Positions 45,218-54,280 are shown, counted from the stretch's first letter. The stretch is 64,000 nucleotides of DNA from Lysobacteraceae bacterium NML07-0707 (GCA_002798295.1 NWQT01000014.1:1-64000), one strand, 5' to 3'. The notes: generated by a model not told the origin, from the sequence alone. A program made the numbers and translations.

Positions 45218-48200
45218 CCGACCATTCCTCCAATCCAACCCGTTGCAACCCTATTAATACCAAAAGTATCTTTTACCCTTCTCACCACTCTTGCCGAGCT
45301 CAAATCATCCTTATAGTCAAAAAAGAGCCTTTTTTTCCATTCAAGCTGCAATGCCGATTCTCCACTGTCCTCCTTGAAAAGCTCAAGCAATGCTGCCTTC
45401 AGAGAAGCGAAGTCATAGCAAACCCTGCCCGGGAAAACCATCTCCAAGTCATAGTAGGAGCCCCTTTCCATCTCGATGTAGCTCGTATAATCATAGGCAA
45501 AGCTCAATGCCGGCTTGCCAGTAAGCATGTAGTCGATGAAGCAGCTCGAATAATCCGTGATCAGTGCATCAGACTGGCGATACAGCATTTCCACATTGGG
45601 CCAGTCTTCTTCACAAAGCGAAACCACGCCTGGCATACCCGAAAACTGTGAACTGTAGCTCCTGGCACGATCCGCCATATGCTCCCTGATCCCTAGCAGC
45701 AAATCATTCTGTGCCAACCAATCAGCAATCCAGGCAAGCTCCTCCGCACTGAAAATGTAATAACCTCCAAGTTCCTGCCTGTTCCTGAAGGTCGGCATGA
45801 ACAAGATCAGTTTCTTCCCATCTTTCAGTCCAGCCAATCTCTCCAATTCTTCCTTCATGTCCTCAGGAAGCCAGCTCGCATCCCGCATTATGAAATCGTT
45901 CCTTGGGAGCCCGGTATTCCATATATCATTATAGCTCATCGGATAGAAGGATGAGGCCATTGCCATCATATCTATCTTGGAAGACGAAATGACCGCACGA
46001 CATGCCGCATGCTCCAGAGAGATTGCCCCGAGATTACCCTTCATGTCCTCCGACGCATAACCAATCCGTTTAAACGGAATGCCGTGCCACAGATTTATGA
46101 TATTATGCAAATCTGGAGCGACAGGATAGCCTATATTTCTGCTTGGGCTATGCCTTATGAATATGTTTGAACAGCGCATCATGAATTGCTGACCCGCAGC
46201 ACTCCGTAATGGAACACGCTCGACATTAACGCCATCCACACCCACATCTTTCTCAAGATAGAAAACGACTTTTTTGATCAGAGGATCATTCTTGACCTCC
46301 TCAAAAACCGCCCTTTCGTTCCCTGAAAAATTTCCGGTAAAACCGCAAACAGGAAACCCCCACCAGTCGGAATGTTTCGGAACATCCCTGTCAGTCACGG
46401 CAAACTCTTCGTTACTCATGAACTCTGCATTGATGAAACTTTCCATGTCGTCATCCGCAGCAAATAACTCGCCAACATGGAGATTTTTATCCAGAAGATC
46501 CGCATCGACAACCCTTTCGAGATTGCTTTGAATCATCCTCGTATCAGCTTCGGGAAAGGCCGACTTGACTCGAGTTTCCCAGGCATGCAAGCCGGGAACC
46601 CGGTAGTGATTTATCGCGAACAGGTTTCTCTTCAACAGCGGAAATCCATCTTCCAGCATTTTGAAGTATGAAGCTCCGTAAACCGGATGAAGTGGGTAAA
46701 GATGATCCATATACGTTGCAAAACCATAACCCCAGGAGAGCAAATTTCTGGTAATGCCTACCTCATACTTCCTTATCAAAACCAGCTTTTCTTCATCATT
46801 TCCTGCAGAAGAAAGAACCCTCCTGAAACGATCATCTGCAATTACATTCTTTCTGAAGGAAAGAAAATATGACCCCACCATAAAATCATAGGGATAATCA
46901 AATTCAAACCCACCAATCAACTGCTCCTTGACCGCTGCCATCGGAATGGGGTCTTTAAATCTGTTGACCAGCTTGTCCTTAGTCATATACAGACCTTTGG
47001 TTGCCTGCATTCCCCACCAGTCCAGAGTTTGGCCATCCATCTTGGCAAAGACCGGATCAAGAGAGCCTAGAAGATAACAGCTGTCATTTATCAGCAACAA
47101 CTCGTCATATTCCTCCACCTTACTCCAACCAATGCGCTTCAACAATTTTGCATAAGATCCAAAATCATACCCGCCGTGCGGCTTTGCCCACGCACCCTTT
47201 ACCCATGGCTGCAACTTGAGCAGCTCTTCATTCGAAATATCACAATCAGCAAAATAATAGATGTCCGCAAACCGCGACAATTCCTCAAGGTACTTGAGGA
47301 CATATTCATCAACAATACCACCCTTATCATAGCCTGCAAAAAAGCAAATCCTTTTTGGCTTTTTTCCAACCCCGTAACTTACCCCTTCTCCATACGGCTT
47401 CTTTAGCGGAGGAGTCGGCAGAAGCCCATCAGACTGCCCCACAGACAAGTAGTGATTCAATGGATTAATTTCATTGCAGGCAGGATCAAGATAGCTACTC
47501 CAGTACCACCACAAATCAAAATTCTTCGATGGATTTTTAAGCTCTTTCCACCCCTTTTTAGCAAAGTGCAAAAGCGGACTCTCATCCGGCAACAGTTCGT
47601 CTCTATTTTGTTCAACATAGAATGCAGTATCAAAAAATCGGTTTGGATTCCTTTTTTCATTCTCCCCATATCTAATAAAGTGCTCTACAGGATCCACTCC
47701 CGCCACATCCGGATAATTTTCTATATAGTATTCAGAGTCAAAAAGACCACTATTCAAAATCTCATTTTTATCACTTTCAATCTGGGATTGAGCATACCCC
47801 GCAGCTCGACCGACATTAACATAGTGGAAAATCGGATTCTCCCCCATGTCCACCATGTAATTTTCACGGTACCAGGCAGCATCAAACCCTGCACTCGGCT
47901 GACGATCTTCTTTCCATCCATGTTGCAAATAGTGCGCTACCGGATCATTTCCGCCGATATCTGGATATTTATCTAGGTAGTAATCCGGATCAAAAACCCC
48001 GCTCCCCATAAGCACCCGTCTATCCTTGTCAAATTTGGACAGGAAATGCTGATTGGAGCCTGCTGCCTTATAATGTGAAAGAGGGTTGCCTTGTTGCCCA
48101 GCCATGTAGTTTTTTTGATACCAAACAGGATCGAAATCCTTGCTTGGCAGCCGCCCCTCTTTCCAGCCAAAAAGACAGTAGTGGGACAAGGCGTTCCCAG

Positions 48201-48819
48201 GAACAATATCCGGATATTGTTTCAGATAGAATACAGAATCAAACAACTCTGATGGCGAGACCCCCTCATACTCACCAACACGCAAATAATGCCTCAGCGC
48301 CCCACCTGGATAATCAGCAGCATCGGGCATTAATTTTACATAAAAAGCTTCATCAAAAAGACCGGAGTCTCGAATAATTTCGAATGACAGCTTCTCGCTC
48401 TCATTTCTGAAAAACCCAGACTTAAGCCCTTCCGAAAAATAATGCCGCAATGGATCCTTTCCTGCTACCGAATAACTTGACGAATACCATTTTGAGTCAA
48501 AATTCACCGATGGATTTCTTCCCTCCCGCCACCCTATACAACAATAATGAGCAAACGGATCCCATCCAGACTTCGAAACATCTGCATTCGACGTTACATA
48601 GTATTCACTATCGAATTCCTCACACGGAACAAATCGCTGCTCCGGTGCCAGCAAAAAATAGTGCTCCACAGCATCCTGCAATGAAAATTTTTCCCCCGGA
48701 TAGTGCCTTGAGTAGCTATCCAGATCAAACAGGCCAGACTCGAGCAGTGATTTTACTTGTTGACGTTTTACCCGCCCCGACCACCACTTACTGATCCAGG
48801 AAGTCAATTTTCCACTCAT
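45214..48819 (-). CDS. Giant multidomain enzyme: eleven-unit repeat + RgpF-like + TagF-like domain
   Basis: About 1201 aa. Residues 25-480 are about eleven degenerate repeats (FDPDYYLDKYPDIGGNDPVA is the clearest), many ending in EGR.P. About 488-790 resembles rhamnan-synthesis RgpF glycosyltransferases (RICFFAGYDKGGIVDEYVLK, KPHGGYDFGSYAKLLKRIGW). About 820-1190 is a TagF-type domain (INLWHGIPFKRIGY near 910; ITDYSSCFIDYMLTGKPALS near 1093). ATG 48819 has GGTGA upstream; a GTG at 48828 overlapping the ATPase stop is an alternative. Likely primes or elongates the polymer. Confidence 0.86.
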   Translation of the reverse strand: MSGKLTSWISKWWSGRVKRQQVKSLLESGLFDLDSYSRHYPGEKFSLQDAVEHYFLLAPEQRFVPCEEFDSEYYVTSNADVSKSGWDPFAHYCCIGWREGRNPSVNFDSKWYSSSYSVAGKDPLRHYFSEGLKSGFFRNESEKLSFEIIRDSGLFDEAFYVKLMPDAADYPGGALRHYLRVGEYEGVSPSELFDSVFYLKQYPDIVPGNALSHYCLFGWKEGRLPSKDFDPVWYQKNYMAGQQGNPLSHYKAAGSNQHFLSKFDKDRRVLMGSGVFDPDYYLDKYPDIGGNDPVAHYLQHGWKEDRQPSAGFDAAWYRENYMVDMGENPIFHYVNVGRAAGYAQSQIESDKNEILNSGLFDSEYYIENYPDVAGVDPVEHFIRYGENEKRNPNRFFDTAFYVEQNRDELLPDESPLLHFAKKGWKELKNPSKNFDLWWYWSSYLDPACNEINPLNHYLSVGQSDGLLPTPPLKKPYGEGVSYGVGKKPKRICFFAGYDKGGIVDEYVLKYLEELSRFADIYYFADCDISNEELLKLQPWVKGAWAKPHGGYDFGSYAKLLKRIGWSKVEEYDELLLINDSCYLLGSLDPVFAKMDGQTLDWWGMQATKGLYMTKDKLVNRFKDPIPMAAVKEQLIGGFEFDYPYDFMVGSYFLSFRKNVIADDRFRRVLSSAGNDEEKLVLIRKYEVGITRNLLSWGYGFATYMDHLYPLHPVYGASYFKMLEDGFPLLKRNLFAINHYRVPGLHAWETRVKSAFPEADTRMIQSNLERVVDADLLDKNLHVGELFAADDDMESFINAEFMSNEEFAVTDRDVPKHSDWWGFPVCGFTGNFSGNERAVFEEVKNDPLIKKVVFYLEKDVGVDGVNVERVPLRSAAGQQFMMRCSNIFIRHSPSRNIGYPVAPDLHNIINLWHGIPFKRIGYASEDMKGNLGAISLEHAACRAVISSSKIDMMAMASSFYPMSYNDIWNTGLPRNDFIMRDASWLPEDMKEELERLAGLKDGKKLILFMPTFRNRQELGGYYIFSAEELAWIADWLAQNDLLLGIREHMADRARSYSSQFSGMPGVVSLCEEDWPNVEMLYRQSDALITDYSSCFIDYMLTGKPALSFAYDYTSYIEMERGSYYDLEMVFPGRVCYDFASLKAALLELFKEDSGESALQLEWKKRLFFDYKDDLSSARVVRRVKDTFGINRVATGWIGGMVG
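47395..48745 (-). repeat. Array of about eleven FD-x-x-Y-Y protein repeats (coding)
   Basis: Within the 1201-aa protein, units of about 36-50 residues start at FD and follow FD..YY...YPD....P..HY...G..EGR.P. They fall into a higher order: units preceded by (S)G-L/V-FD start groups of three, three, two and three, and the third unit of a group has WY..NY instead of YY..YPD and lacks EGR. DNA identity between units is low, so the array is old. Related units occur four times in the 1454-aa protein. Confidence 0.7.
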
Positions 48820-48824
48820 ATACG

Positions 48825-49958
48825 TCACCGGATTTCAATGGCCAGCGATCTTACTGTAGGCAAAACCCCACCAAGATCATTCTCGTTTGCTCCTGCATAC
48901 ACGAAAACTTTTGATGAAAAATCAGCACTATTGAAATCCAGAAATCCACAGGGGACAAAGATCCTGAACCCGTAATCACCTGAAGATTTCCCCAGGTAAT
49001 CATTAACGTCCTGCCGCTCCAGTCGTTGAAAAGAACTAATTTCAAACTTGCCGGCCGGCGTATCAATAAAAATATAATTTGCCATGCTTTTCTTTTGAGT
49101 GGCCGCCCAACCAGTTATCTCAATGCCGGCTTTACCAACAACAACTTTTTCAATTGCCCCCATTGTGTCACCAAAAAGCAATGGATCAGAAGCATGAACA
49201 TCTGCAAGATTTTTCCCACCAACTTTCGTTACCAGCGCCTTGTAGAAGCCAAGACCGTCATCCATCCCTCCGTAAAAAACAATGCGCCCCTTGTCCAGAA
49301 CTATTGCTTTGTTGCACAACGACTTCATGATGTTCGAACTATGGCTGGCAATAATGGAAATACGGCTACCATTGAAGCGGCTGAGCATGCGATTTTTAGC
49401 CTTCTCCACGAAAGCGGAGTCGCCTGTTCCGATCCACTCATCCATCAACAAAATATCCGGCTGAATTGACGTGGAAATGGCAAAACCAAGACGCATCCTC
49501 TGACCGGCGGAAAGTGTATGCAATTGCCGACCAGCCATATCGGATAGGCCTGAAAAATCCAGAATCTCGTCCATTGCACGCGTCGCTTGTTGATAGCGAA
49601 GCCCCATGGCTGTTCCGCGCAGAACAATGTTTTCAGACACAGTGGCATATTCATTAAAGCCCAGCATGGTGCTGATCAGCGACTGCAAGCTGCCATGGCG
49701 GTTTATGCTACCACTGGTTGGGCAAATCGCACCGTTGAGCACGCGAAGCAATGTAGTTTTTCCTGCTCCATTCAATCCCATGATGCCGACACGATCACCC
49801 TCCTCAGCGCGAAAGTTGATATTTGAAAGCACTGTAGCGAAATTGGTTCGCGTCAATGCCAAAGCAGAAAGCCAGCCCTCACTTTTAGTATAAGCTTCTC
49901 CCTGCGTCTCGTAAGGAAGCTCCAAGTACACACCCTTGGCTTCAATAAATGATTTCAT
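48825..49958 (-). CDS. ABC transporter ATP-binding protein for polysaccharide export (Wzt/TagH type) with C-terminal extension
   Basis: A 377-aa protein. Walker A GLNGAGKTT at 61-69, Q-loop region with GFNEYATVSENIVLRG, signature LSAGQRMRLGFA and Walker B ILLMDEWIGTGD are typical of the KpsT/Wzt/TagH subfamily. The last about 130 residues form an extension (VVVGKAGIEITGWAATQKKS ... YGFRIFVP) that looks like a small beta-sandwich. In Wzt such extensions bind the finished glycan end; the same role is inferred here. It starts 1 bp after the permease stop. Confidence 0.92.
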   Translation of the reverse strand: MKSFIEAKGVYLELPYETQGEAYTKSEGWLSALALTRTNFATVLSNINFRAEEGDRVGIMGLNGAGKTTLLRVLNGAICPTSGSINRHGSLQSLISTMLGFNEYATVSENIVLRGTAMGLRYQQATRAMDEILDFSGLSDMAGRQLHTLSAGQRMRLGFAISTSIQPDILLMDEWIGTGDSAFVEKAKNRMLSRFNGSRISIIASHSSNIMKSLCNKAIVLDKGRIVFYGGMDDGLGFYKALVTKVGGKNLADVHASDPLLFGDTMGAIEKVVVGKAGIEITGWAATQKKSMANYIFIDTPAGKFEISSFQRLERQDVNDYLGKSSGDYGFRIFVPCGFLDFNSADFSSKVFVYAGANENDLGGVLPTVRSLAIEIR

Positions 49959-49959
49959 C

Positions 49960-50748
49960 TTAGATCCACACTGGAATACGCTTAGAAAAGTTCTTGTAGC
50001 TAAAAACAGCCGCAAACATTCCCAAAACTGTCATAATAGCAACATAAATCCATGTTAGCGGCTCAATAGCCACATCCACCAGCGGATCCCTGACTATGGC
50101 AATTAAGTGATGCAGTGGATTAGCCTTCATAAACAGGTTTTGCATACTACCCTCTGGCACCGAACTCGGATACCAGACAATAGGCGTCAGCAAAAACAAC
50201 ATCATGGTGAGATTAGCCAGAAACTCACTAAAATCTGGCAACTTTGCCCCGAGAATACTGATTGCCACCCCCCATGAATAAACATTAAAAATAACTATCA
50301 GCAAGCCAGCAAATGCCATCGGAATTCCGACTGGGTCAAATTGTTCAGACATTAATAGTGCCACGAATAAAACAGGCACCGCAAACAAAAAGAGTATCAA
50401 TGACTTAACCAAAGTCGAAAGAACATAATCGGTATATATCACCTTGCCATCATTGATATACGGCGCATGTACTCGATAGGTAGACGCGCAATCATTGGCA
50501 ACGGTAACGATCAACCTAAAAAGAACAAAGCTCACACCTACGTGCGCCATGAATGGTCGCAATCGCCCCGGATTCAGCATACCAAGAAACCAGCCAACCC
50601 CCCACACATAGACAATTGGCGGAAAAATAACCCAAAAAATACCAAGCAAGTTTTTTCTTGCTCCTGTCACAATCGACAACCATGCGGCGTACAACCAATG
50701 GTCCGGCCGACGCAAACTATCGCGCGTATCCCTGATCAAAGACAACAT
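49960..50748 (-). CDS. ABC-2 type polysaccharide export permease (Wzm/KpsM/TagG type)
   Basis: A 262-aa inner-membrane protein with six predicted helices (LLGIFWVIFPPIVYVWGVGW, LILFLFAVPVLFVALLM, FLANLTMMLFLLTPIVWYPS, MTVLGMFAAVFSY). It has the ABC-2 segment NPLHHLIAIVRDPL near the C-terminus. It is the first gene of the seven-gene minus-strand run and pairs with the ATPase that follows. No outer-membrane export protein, KpsE/KpsD or KpsC/KpsS homologue is found next to it. Confidence 0.92.
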   Translation of the reverse strand: MLSLIRDTRDSLRRPDHWLYAAWLSIVTGARKNLLGIFWVIFPPIVYVWGVGWFLGMLNPGRLRPFMAHVGVSFVLFRLIVTVANDCASTYRVHAPYINDGKVIYTDYVLSTLVKSLILFLFAVPVLFVALLMSEQFDPVGIPMAFAGLLIVIFNVYSWGVAISILGAKLPDFSEFLANLTMMLFLLTPIVWYPSSVPEGSMQNLFMKANPLHHLIAIVRDPLVDVAIEPLTWIYVAIMTVLGMFAAVFSYKNFSKRIPVWI

Positions 50749-50772
50749 TTAATACCTTCCGTTTGTGCTCTT

Positions 50773-50831
50773 ATCCGTACCGAACACAATACGTTGATAT
50801 CTAACATCATTGCACTGCATCAGGTACGGAT
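50773..50831. promoter_or_regulatory. 9-bp inverted repeat in the leader of the surface-polymer operon
   Basis: ATCCGTACC (50773-50781) and GGTACGGAT (50823-50831) are perfect inverted copies 41 bp apart in the 90-bp gap between the EamA gene and the ABC permease. The gap must contain the operon promoter. A regulator site or a recombination scar are both possible. Confidence 0.35.
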
Positions 50832-50838
50832 CTTGATT

Positions 50839-51789
50839 CTAACCGGATTGTAGGCGGCTACGCTCAACTTTAGTTTTGGACATTGAGCGCAAACGGGGCT
50901 TGAGGCCGGCAATAAAGATGCCGAGCAGGGTCAGCGCCAGTCCCGCCCATTGCCGTGACCCGGGATTGGCCAGTCCCAGTAACACGTCCAGCACATAAGC
51001 CACGGTCGGCTGTACCAGTAGCAGCAAGCCTACCAGCGCCACCGGCAATACGGCAATGGCTCTGGAAATCAGCCCCCAGCTGAGGCAATGGCCAAATGCC
51101 GCCAACGCCAGCAAGATGGCAAAGCTCTGCCAATCAGGCAGCGCCAGCGAAGTGCCTTCGGCCTGCGCCATCAGTGCCAGGGCCGCAGCCGAGCCGAAAG
51201 CCGCCAGACACAGGATCTGCTCCACCGGCATCCGTGTCAGCGTCTTGGCGCTTTCACTCTGCACACGCTTGATGCTGATGTTGTAGAGCGCATAGGCAAG
51301 TCCGGTGCCAAGGCCAAATATCACGCCCCAGCGATAATCACTGCCCTGCTGCTGCCAGTCACCAGCCAGCAGCAGCCATAGTCCGAGCATCGCCAGCAAG
51401 ACCCCGGCAAGAAAACGCGGGGAAATCCGCTCACCGAAGAACAGTGCTCCGGCCAGCACCATGAAAAACACCTGGGCATTGCCCAGCAAGGTGGACAGGC
51501 CGGGGCCCACCAGCAGGATGCTGCGATGCCACATCCAAAGATCCATCGCAAATGCCAGCGCCGCTGCCGCGATCCAACCCCAGGCCGCACGCGGCAGGCG
51601 TTGCCAGCCATGCCGCCACTGCACCAGTGCCGCCAGCAGCAAGGCAGCCAGAAACATCCGCCAGAACGCCGACACGGTGGCGCCCACCCCGGCAAAGCGC
51701 ACCATCAGGCCATTAGTGCCAAGGATCACCGCCCCGGCCAGCATTTGTATCAATGCCAACTGCCGCATGGCACTTGTCTGTGTACTCAT
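50839..51789 (-). CDS. EamA/DMT-family transporter
   Basis: A 316-aa protein with ten predicted transmembrane helices in two EamA repeats (MLAGAVILGTNGLMVRFAGV; GVIFGLGTGLAYALYNISIK). Conserved features include LAGALFFGERISP and its second-half counterpart with LVQPTVAYVLDVLLG. It probably exports a small metabolite; the substrate is unknown. The start MSTQTSAMRQL overlaps the DUF2007 gene stop by 4 nt (ATGA), so the two are coupled. Composition returns to the high-GC background here. Confidence 0.9.
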   Translation of the reverse strand: MSTQTSAMRQLALIQMLAGAVILGTNGLMVRFAGVGATVSAFWRMFLAALLLAALVQWRHGWQRLPRAAWGWIAAAALAFAMDLWMWHRSILLVGPGLSTLLGNAQVFFMVLAGALFFGERISPRFLAGVLLAMLGLWLLLAGDWQQQGSDYRWGVIFGLGTGLAYALYNISIKRVQSESAKTLTRMPVEQILCLAAFGSAAALALMAQAEGTSLALPDWQSFAILLALAAFGHCLSWGLISRAIAVLPVALVGLLLLVQPTVAYVLDVLLGLANPGSRQWAGLALTLLGIFIAGLKPRLRSMSKTKVERSRLQSG

Positions 51790-52049
51790 GCAGACAATCC
51801 CTCTTGCGCAATCGCCTCCTCTACCTGTGCCAACGCTTCCTCCTTTATTTCCCATTCAGCCAACACCAATGCCGCCGCTTCAGCAAATGCTTCAGGCACG
51901 CGCACTTCGATAAAGCCGCCGGCCAAAAGTTCGCCAGCGCCGCCCATCAGCGCCTCGCCCAGCACAAATGCCGGGATGCCCTCAGCCTCCAGTGCGTGCT
52001 TCACCAGATGGGCGTCGATAGGGTTGATGGCCTGGTAAACCCTGTACAT
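51786..52049 (-). CDS. DUF2007 domain-containing protein
   Basis: An 87-aa protein with the DUF2007 pattern MYRVYQAINPIDAHLVKHAL and AEGIPAFVLGEALMGGAGEL, followed by VRVPEAFAEAAALVLAEWE. Domains of this type are proposed to be signal-transduction or protein-binding modules, without experimental function. The gene has a nearly perfect AGGAGGTGAT ribosome site. It is divergent from glnS and coupled to the EamA transporter gene. Confidence 0.85.
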   Translation of the reverse strand: MYRVYQAINPIDAHLVKHALEAEGIPAFVLGEALMGGAGELLAGGFIEVRVPEAFAEAAALVLAEWEIKEEALAQVEEAIAQEGLSA

Positions 52050-52118
52050 ATCACCTCCTGCGCAGATGCCGCCAGCATAACGGTAAAATCATGCCGTTTT
52101 TTATCTGCCCACATTGCA

Positions 52119-53852
52119 ATGACCGATACCGTTGACAGCGCCGCCGAGCGCACCGATTTCATCCGCAACATCGTCCGCGAGGACTTGGCAAGCGGCAAGC
52201 ACAGCGCCATCAAGACGCGCTTTCCGCCCGAGCCCAATGGCTATCTGCACCTGGGACATGTGCGCGCCATCGCTACCGATTTTGGCATCGCCCGCGAGTT
52301 TGGCGGGGTCTGCAATCTGCGCTTTGACGATACCAATCCGGCCAAGGAAGACCCCGAATACGTGCAGGCCATCCAGGACGATGTGCGCTGGCTGGGCTTT
52401 GACTGGCACGATCTGCGCCATGCTTCGGATTACTTCGGCGTGTACTACCTGGCAGCCGAAAAGCTGATCCGTGATGGCAAGGCATTTGTCTGCGACCTCT
52501 CGGCAGACGAAGTGCGCGCCACCCGCGGCAATCTGAAGGAGCCGGGCACGCCCTCGCCGTACCGTGAGCGCAGCGTCGAGGAAAACCTGGATCTGTTCCG
52601 GCGCATGCGCGCCGGCGAATTTCCCGATGGCGCCCGCACCCTGCGCGCCAAGATCGACATGGCCTCGCCCAATATCAATATGCGCGACCCGGCGATCTAC
52701 CGCATCAAGCATGTCGAGCACCAGAACACCGGCAATGCCTGGCCGATTTACCCGATGTATGACTATGCGCATGCGCTGGGCGATGCCATTGAGGGCATTA
52801 CCCATTCGCTGTGTACGCTGGAGTTTGAAGACCACCGCCCGCTGTATGACTGGTGCGTGGACAATGTCTGCCTGCACGAAAACCCCGAACTGCTCGCCCC
52901 GCTGCTGGAGAAAGGCCTGCCCAACGAGGCCGCCAAGCCGCGCCAGATCGAATTCTCGCGCCTGAATCTTGATTACACGGTGATGAGCAAGCGCAAACTG
53001 ATGGCGCTGGTGCAGGAAGGGCTAGTGGATGGCTGGGACGACCCGCGGATGCCCACCCTGCAAGGCATCCGCCGCCGTGGCTACAGCCCGGAAGCGCTGA
53101 AGCTGTTCATCTCGCGCCTTGGGCTGTCCAAGCAAAACTCTCTGATTGACTACACCGTGCTGGAAAACACCCTGCGCGAAGACCTGGACAGCCGCGCCGA
53201 ACGGCGCATGGCGGTGATTGCCCCGCTGAAGCTCGTGCTCACCAATCTGCCCGAAGGCCACCGCGAAGTGCTGCGCTTTGCCAATCACCCCAAGGATGAA
53301 AGCCGGGGCGCGCGTGAAATCGGCTTCTCCCGCGAGCTGTGGATTGAGCGCGAGGACTTTGCCGAAGTGCCGCCCAAAGGCTGGAAGCGGCTGGTGCCGG
53401 GCGGCGAAGTGCGCCTGCGCGGCGCCGGCATCGTGCAATGCGATGAAGTCATCAAAAACGAGGCGGGCGAGATCATCGAGCTGCGCGGCACGCTGGATTT
53501 GCAGTCGCGCCCGGGCATGGAGGGCGCCAACCGCAAGGTCAAGGGCACCATTCACTGGGTCGATGCCGCAACTGCCGTACCTGCCGAGTTCCGGCTGTAT
53601 GACCGGCTGTTCACCGTGCCGAACCCGGACGACGAGAGCGAGGGCAAAACCTACCGTGACTATCTCAACCCCGAATCACGCCAGGTAGTGCAAGGTTATG
53701 TGGAAGCGGCCGCCGCAGTGGCCACGCCAGAAGACAAGTTCCAGTTCGAGCGTATCGGCTATTTCGTCGCCGACCGCCATGACCATCAACCGGACAAGCC
53801 AGTATTCAACCGCGCCGTGACCCTGCGCGATACCTGGGCGCAGAAAGCCTGA
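52119..53852 (+). CDS. glnS: Glutaminyl-tRNA synthetase
   Basis: Class I synthetase charging tRNA-Gln, 577 aa. Motifs: PPEPNGYLHLGHVRAIATDF (HIGH region, near residue 34), FDDTNPAKE, PTLQGIRRRGYSPEAL and VMSKRKLM (KMSKS equivalent, near 288), with the beta-barrel anticodon domain in the last third. Start MTDTVDSAAERTDFIRNIV; the in-frame extension upstream crosses the DUF2007 promoter and is rejected. A direct GlnRS fits beta/gammaproteobacteria. Confidence 0.98.
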   Translation: MTDTVDSAAERTDFIRNIVREDLASGKHSAIKTRFPPEPNGYLHLGHVRAIATDFGIAREFGGVCNLRFDDTNPAKEDPEYVQAIQDDVRWLGFDWHDLRHASDYFGVYYLAAEKLIRDGKAFVCDLSADEVRATRGNLKEPGTPSPYRERSVEENLDLFRRMRAGEFPDGARTLRAKIDMASPNINMRDPAIYRIKHVEHQNTGNAWPIYPMYDYAHALGDAIEGITHSLCTLEFEDHRPLYDWCVDNVCLHENPELLAPLLEKGLPNEAAKPRQIEFSRLNLDYTVMSKRKLMALVQEGLVDGWDDPRMPTLQGIRRRGYSPEALKLFISRLGLSKQNSLIDYTVLENTLREDLDSRAERRMAVIAPLKLVLTNLPEGHREVLRFANHPKDESRGAREIGFSRELWIEREDFAEVPPKGWKRLVPGGEVRLRGAGIVQCDEVIKNEAGEIIELRGTLDLQSRPGMEGANRKVKGTIHWVDAATAVPAEFRLYDRLFTVPNPDDESEGKTYRDYLNPESRQVVQGYVEAAAAVATPEDKFQFERIGYFVADRHDHQPDKPVFNRAVTLRDTWAQKA

Positions 53853-53863
53853 AACACGGCGCG

Positions 53864-54244
53864 ATGGCTGCACGCTGTCACTGGCTGTTATTGAGGCTGG
53901 CATTGCTGGCAGCACTGCTGCTGGCAATGTTGCCGACGCTCGGGCGGCTGGCGCAGGCCGCCTCAAGCACGGCCAGCGAGTCGATTGCCGTCTGTACGGT
54001 CAACGGCGTGCAACTCATTACAGCCGCCAGCCAGCCGCCAGATGGCTCGCTTCCCGCCGGCCAATCCACACCGCATGATTGCGCCTATTGCCCGCTGCTG
54101 GCCGGGCTGCTGATTCTTGCTGCGCTCATACTGCGACTGCTACAGCGTCCGCGGGCGTCATGCCCCAGCATCCCGGCTCCACCTGTTGCAAATCACTATC
54201 GCCTCGCCGGACTTGGACCGCGCGGCCCGCCCGCATCACTCTGA
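53864..54244 (+). CDS. DUF2946 family small exported/membrane protein
   Basis: A 126-aa protein with an N-terminal hydrophobic segment (LLLRLALLAALLLAMLP), the hallmark HDCAYCPLLAGLL (C-x-x-C followed by a membrane helix) and a short tail. DUF2946 genes are frequently found beside TonB-dependent copper receptors, as here: the receptor starts 37 bp downstream. A role in copper handling through the CxxC is plausible. The function is not established. Confidence 0.8.
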   Translation: MAARCHWLLLRLALLAALLLAMLPTLGRLAQAASSTASESIAVCTVNGVQLITAASQPPDGSLPAGQSTPHDCAYCPLLAGLLILAALILRLLQRPRASCPSIPAPPVANHYRLAGLGPRGPPASL

Positions 54245-54280
54245 AACCCGCCCCCATCTTCATCAAGTTTCGGAGCTCTC

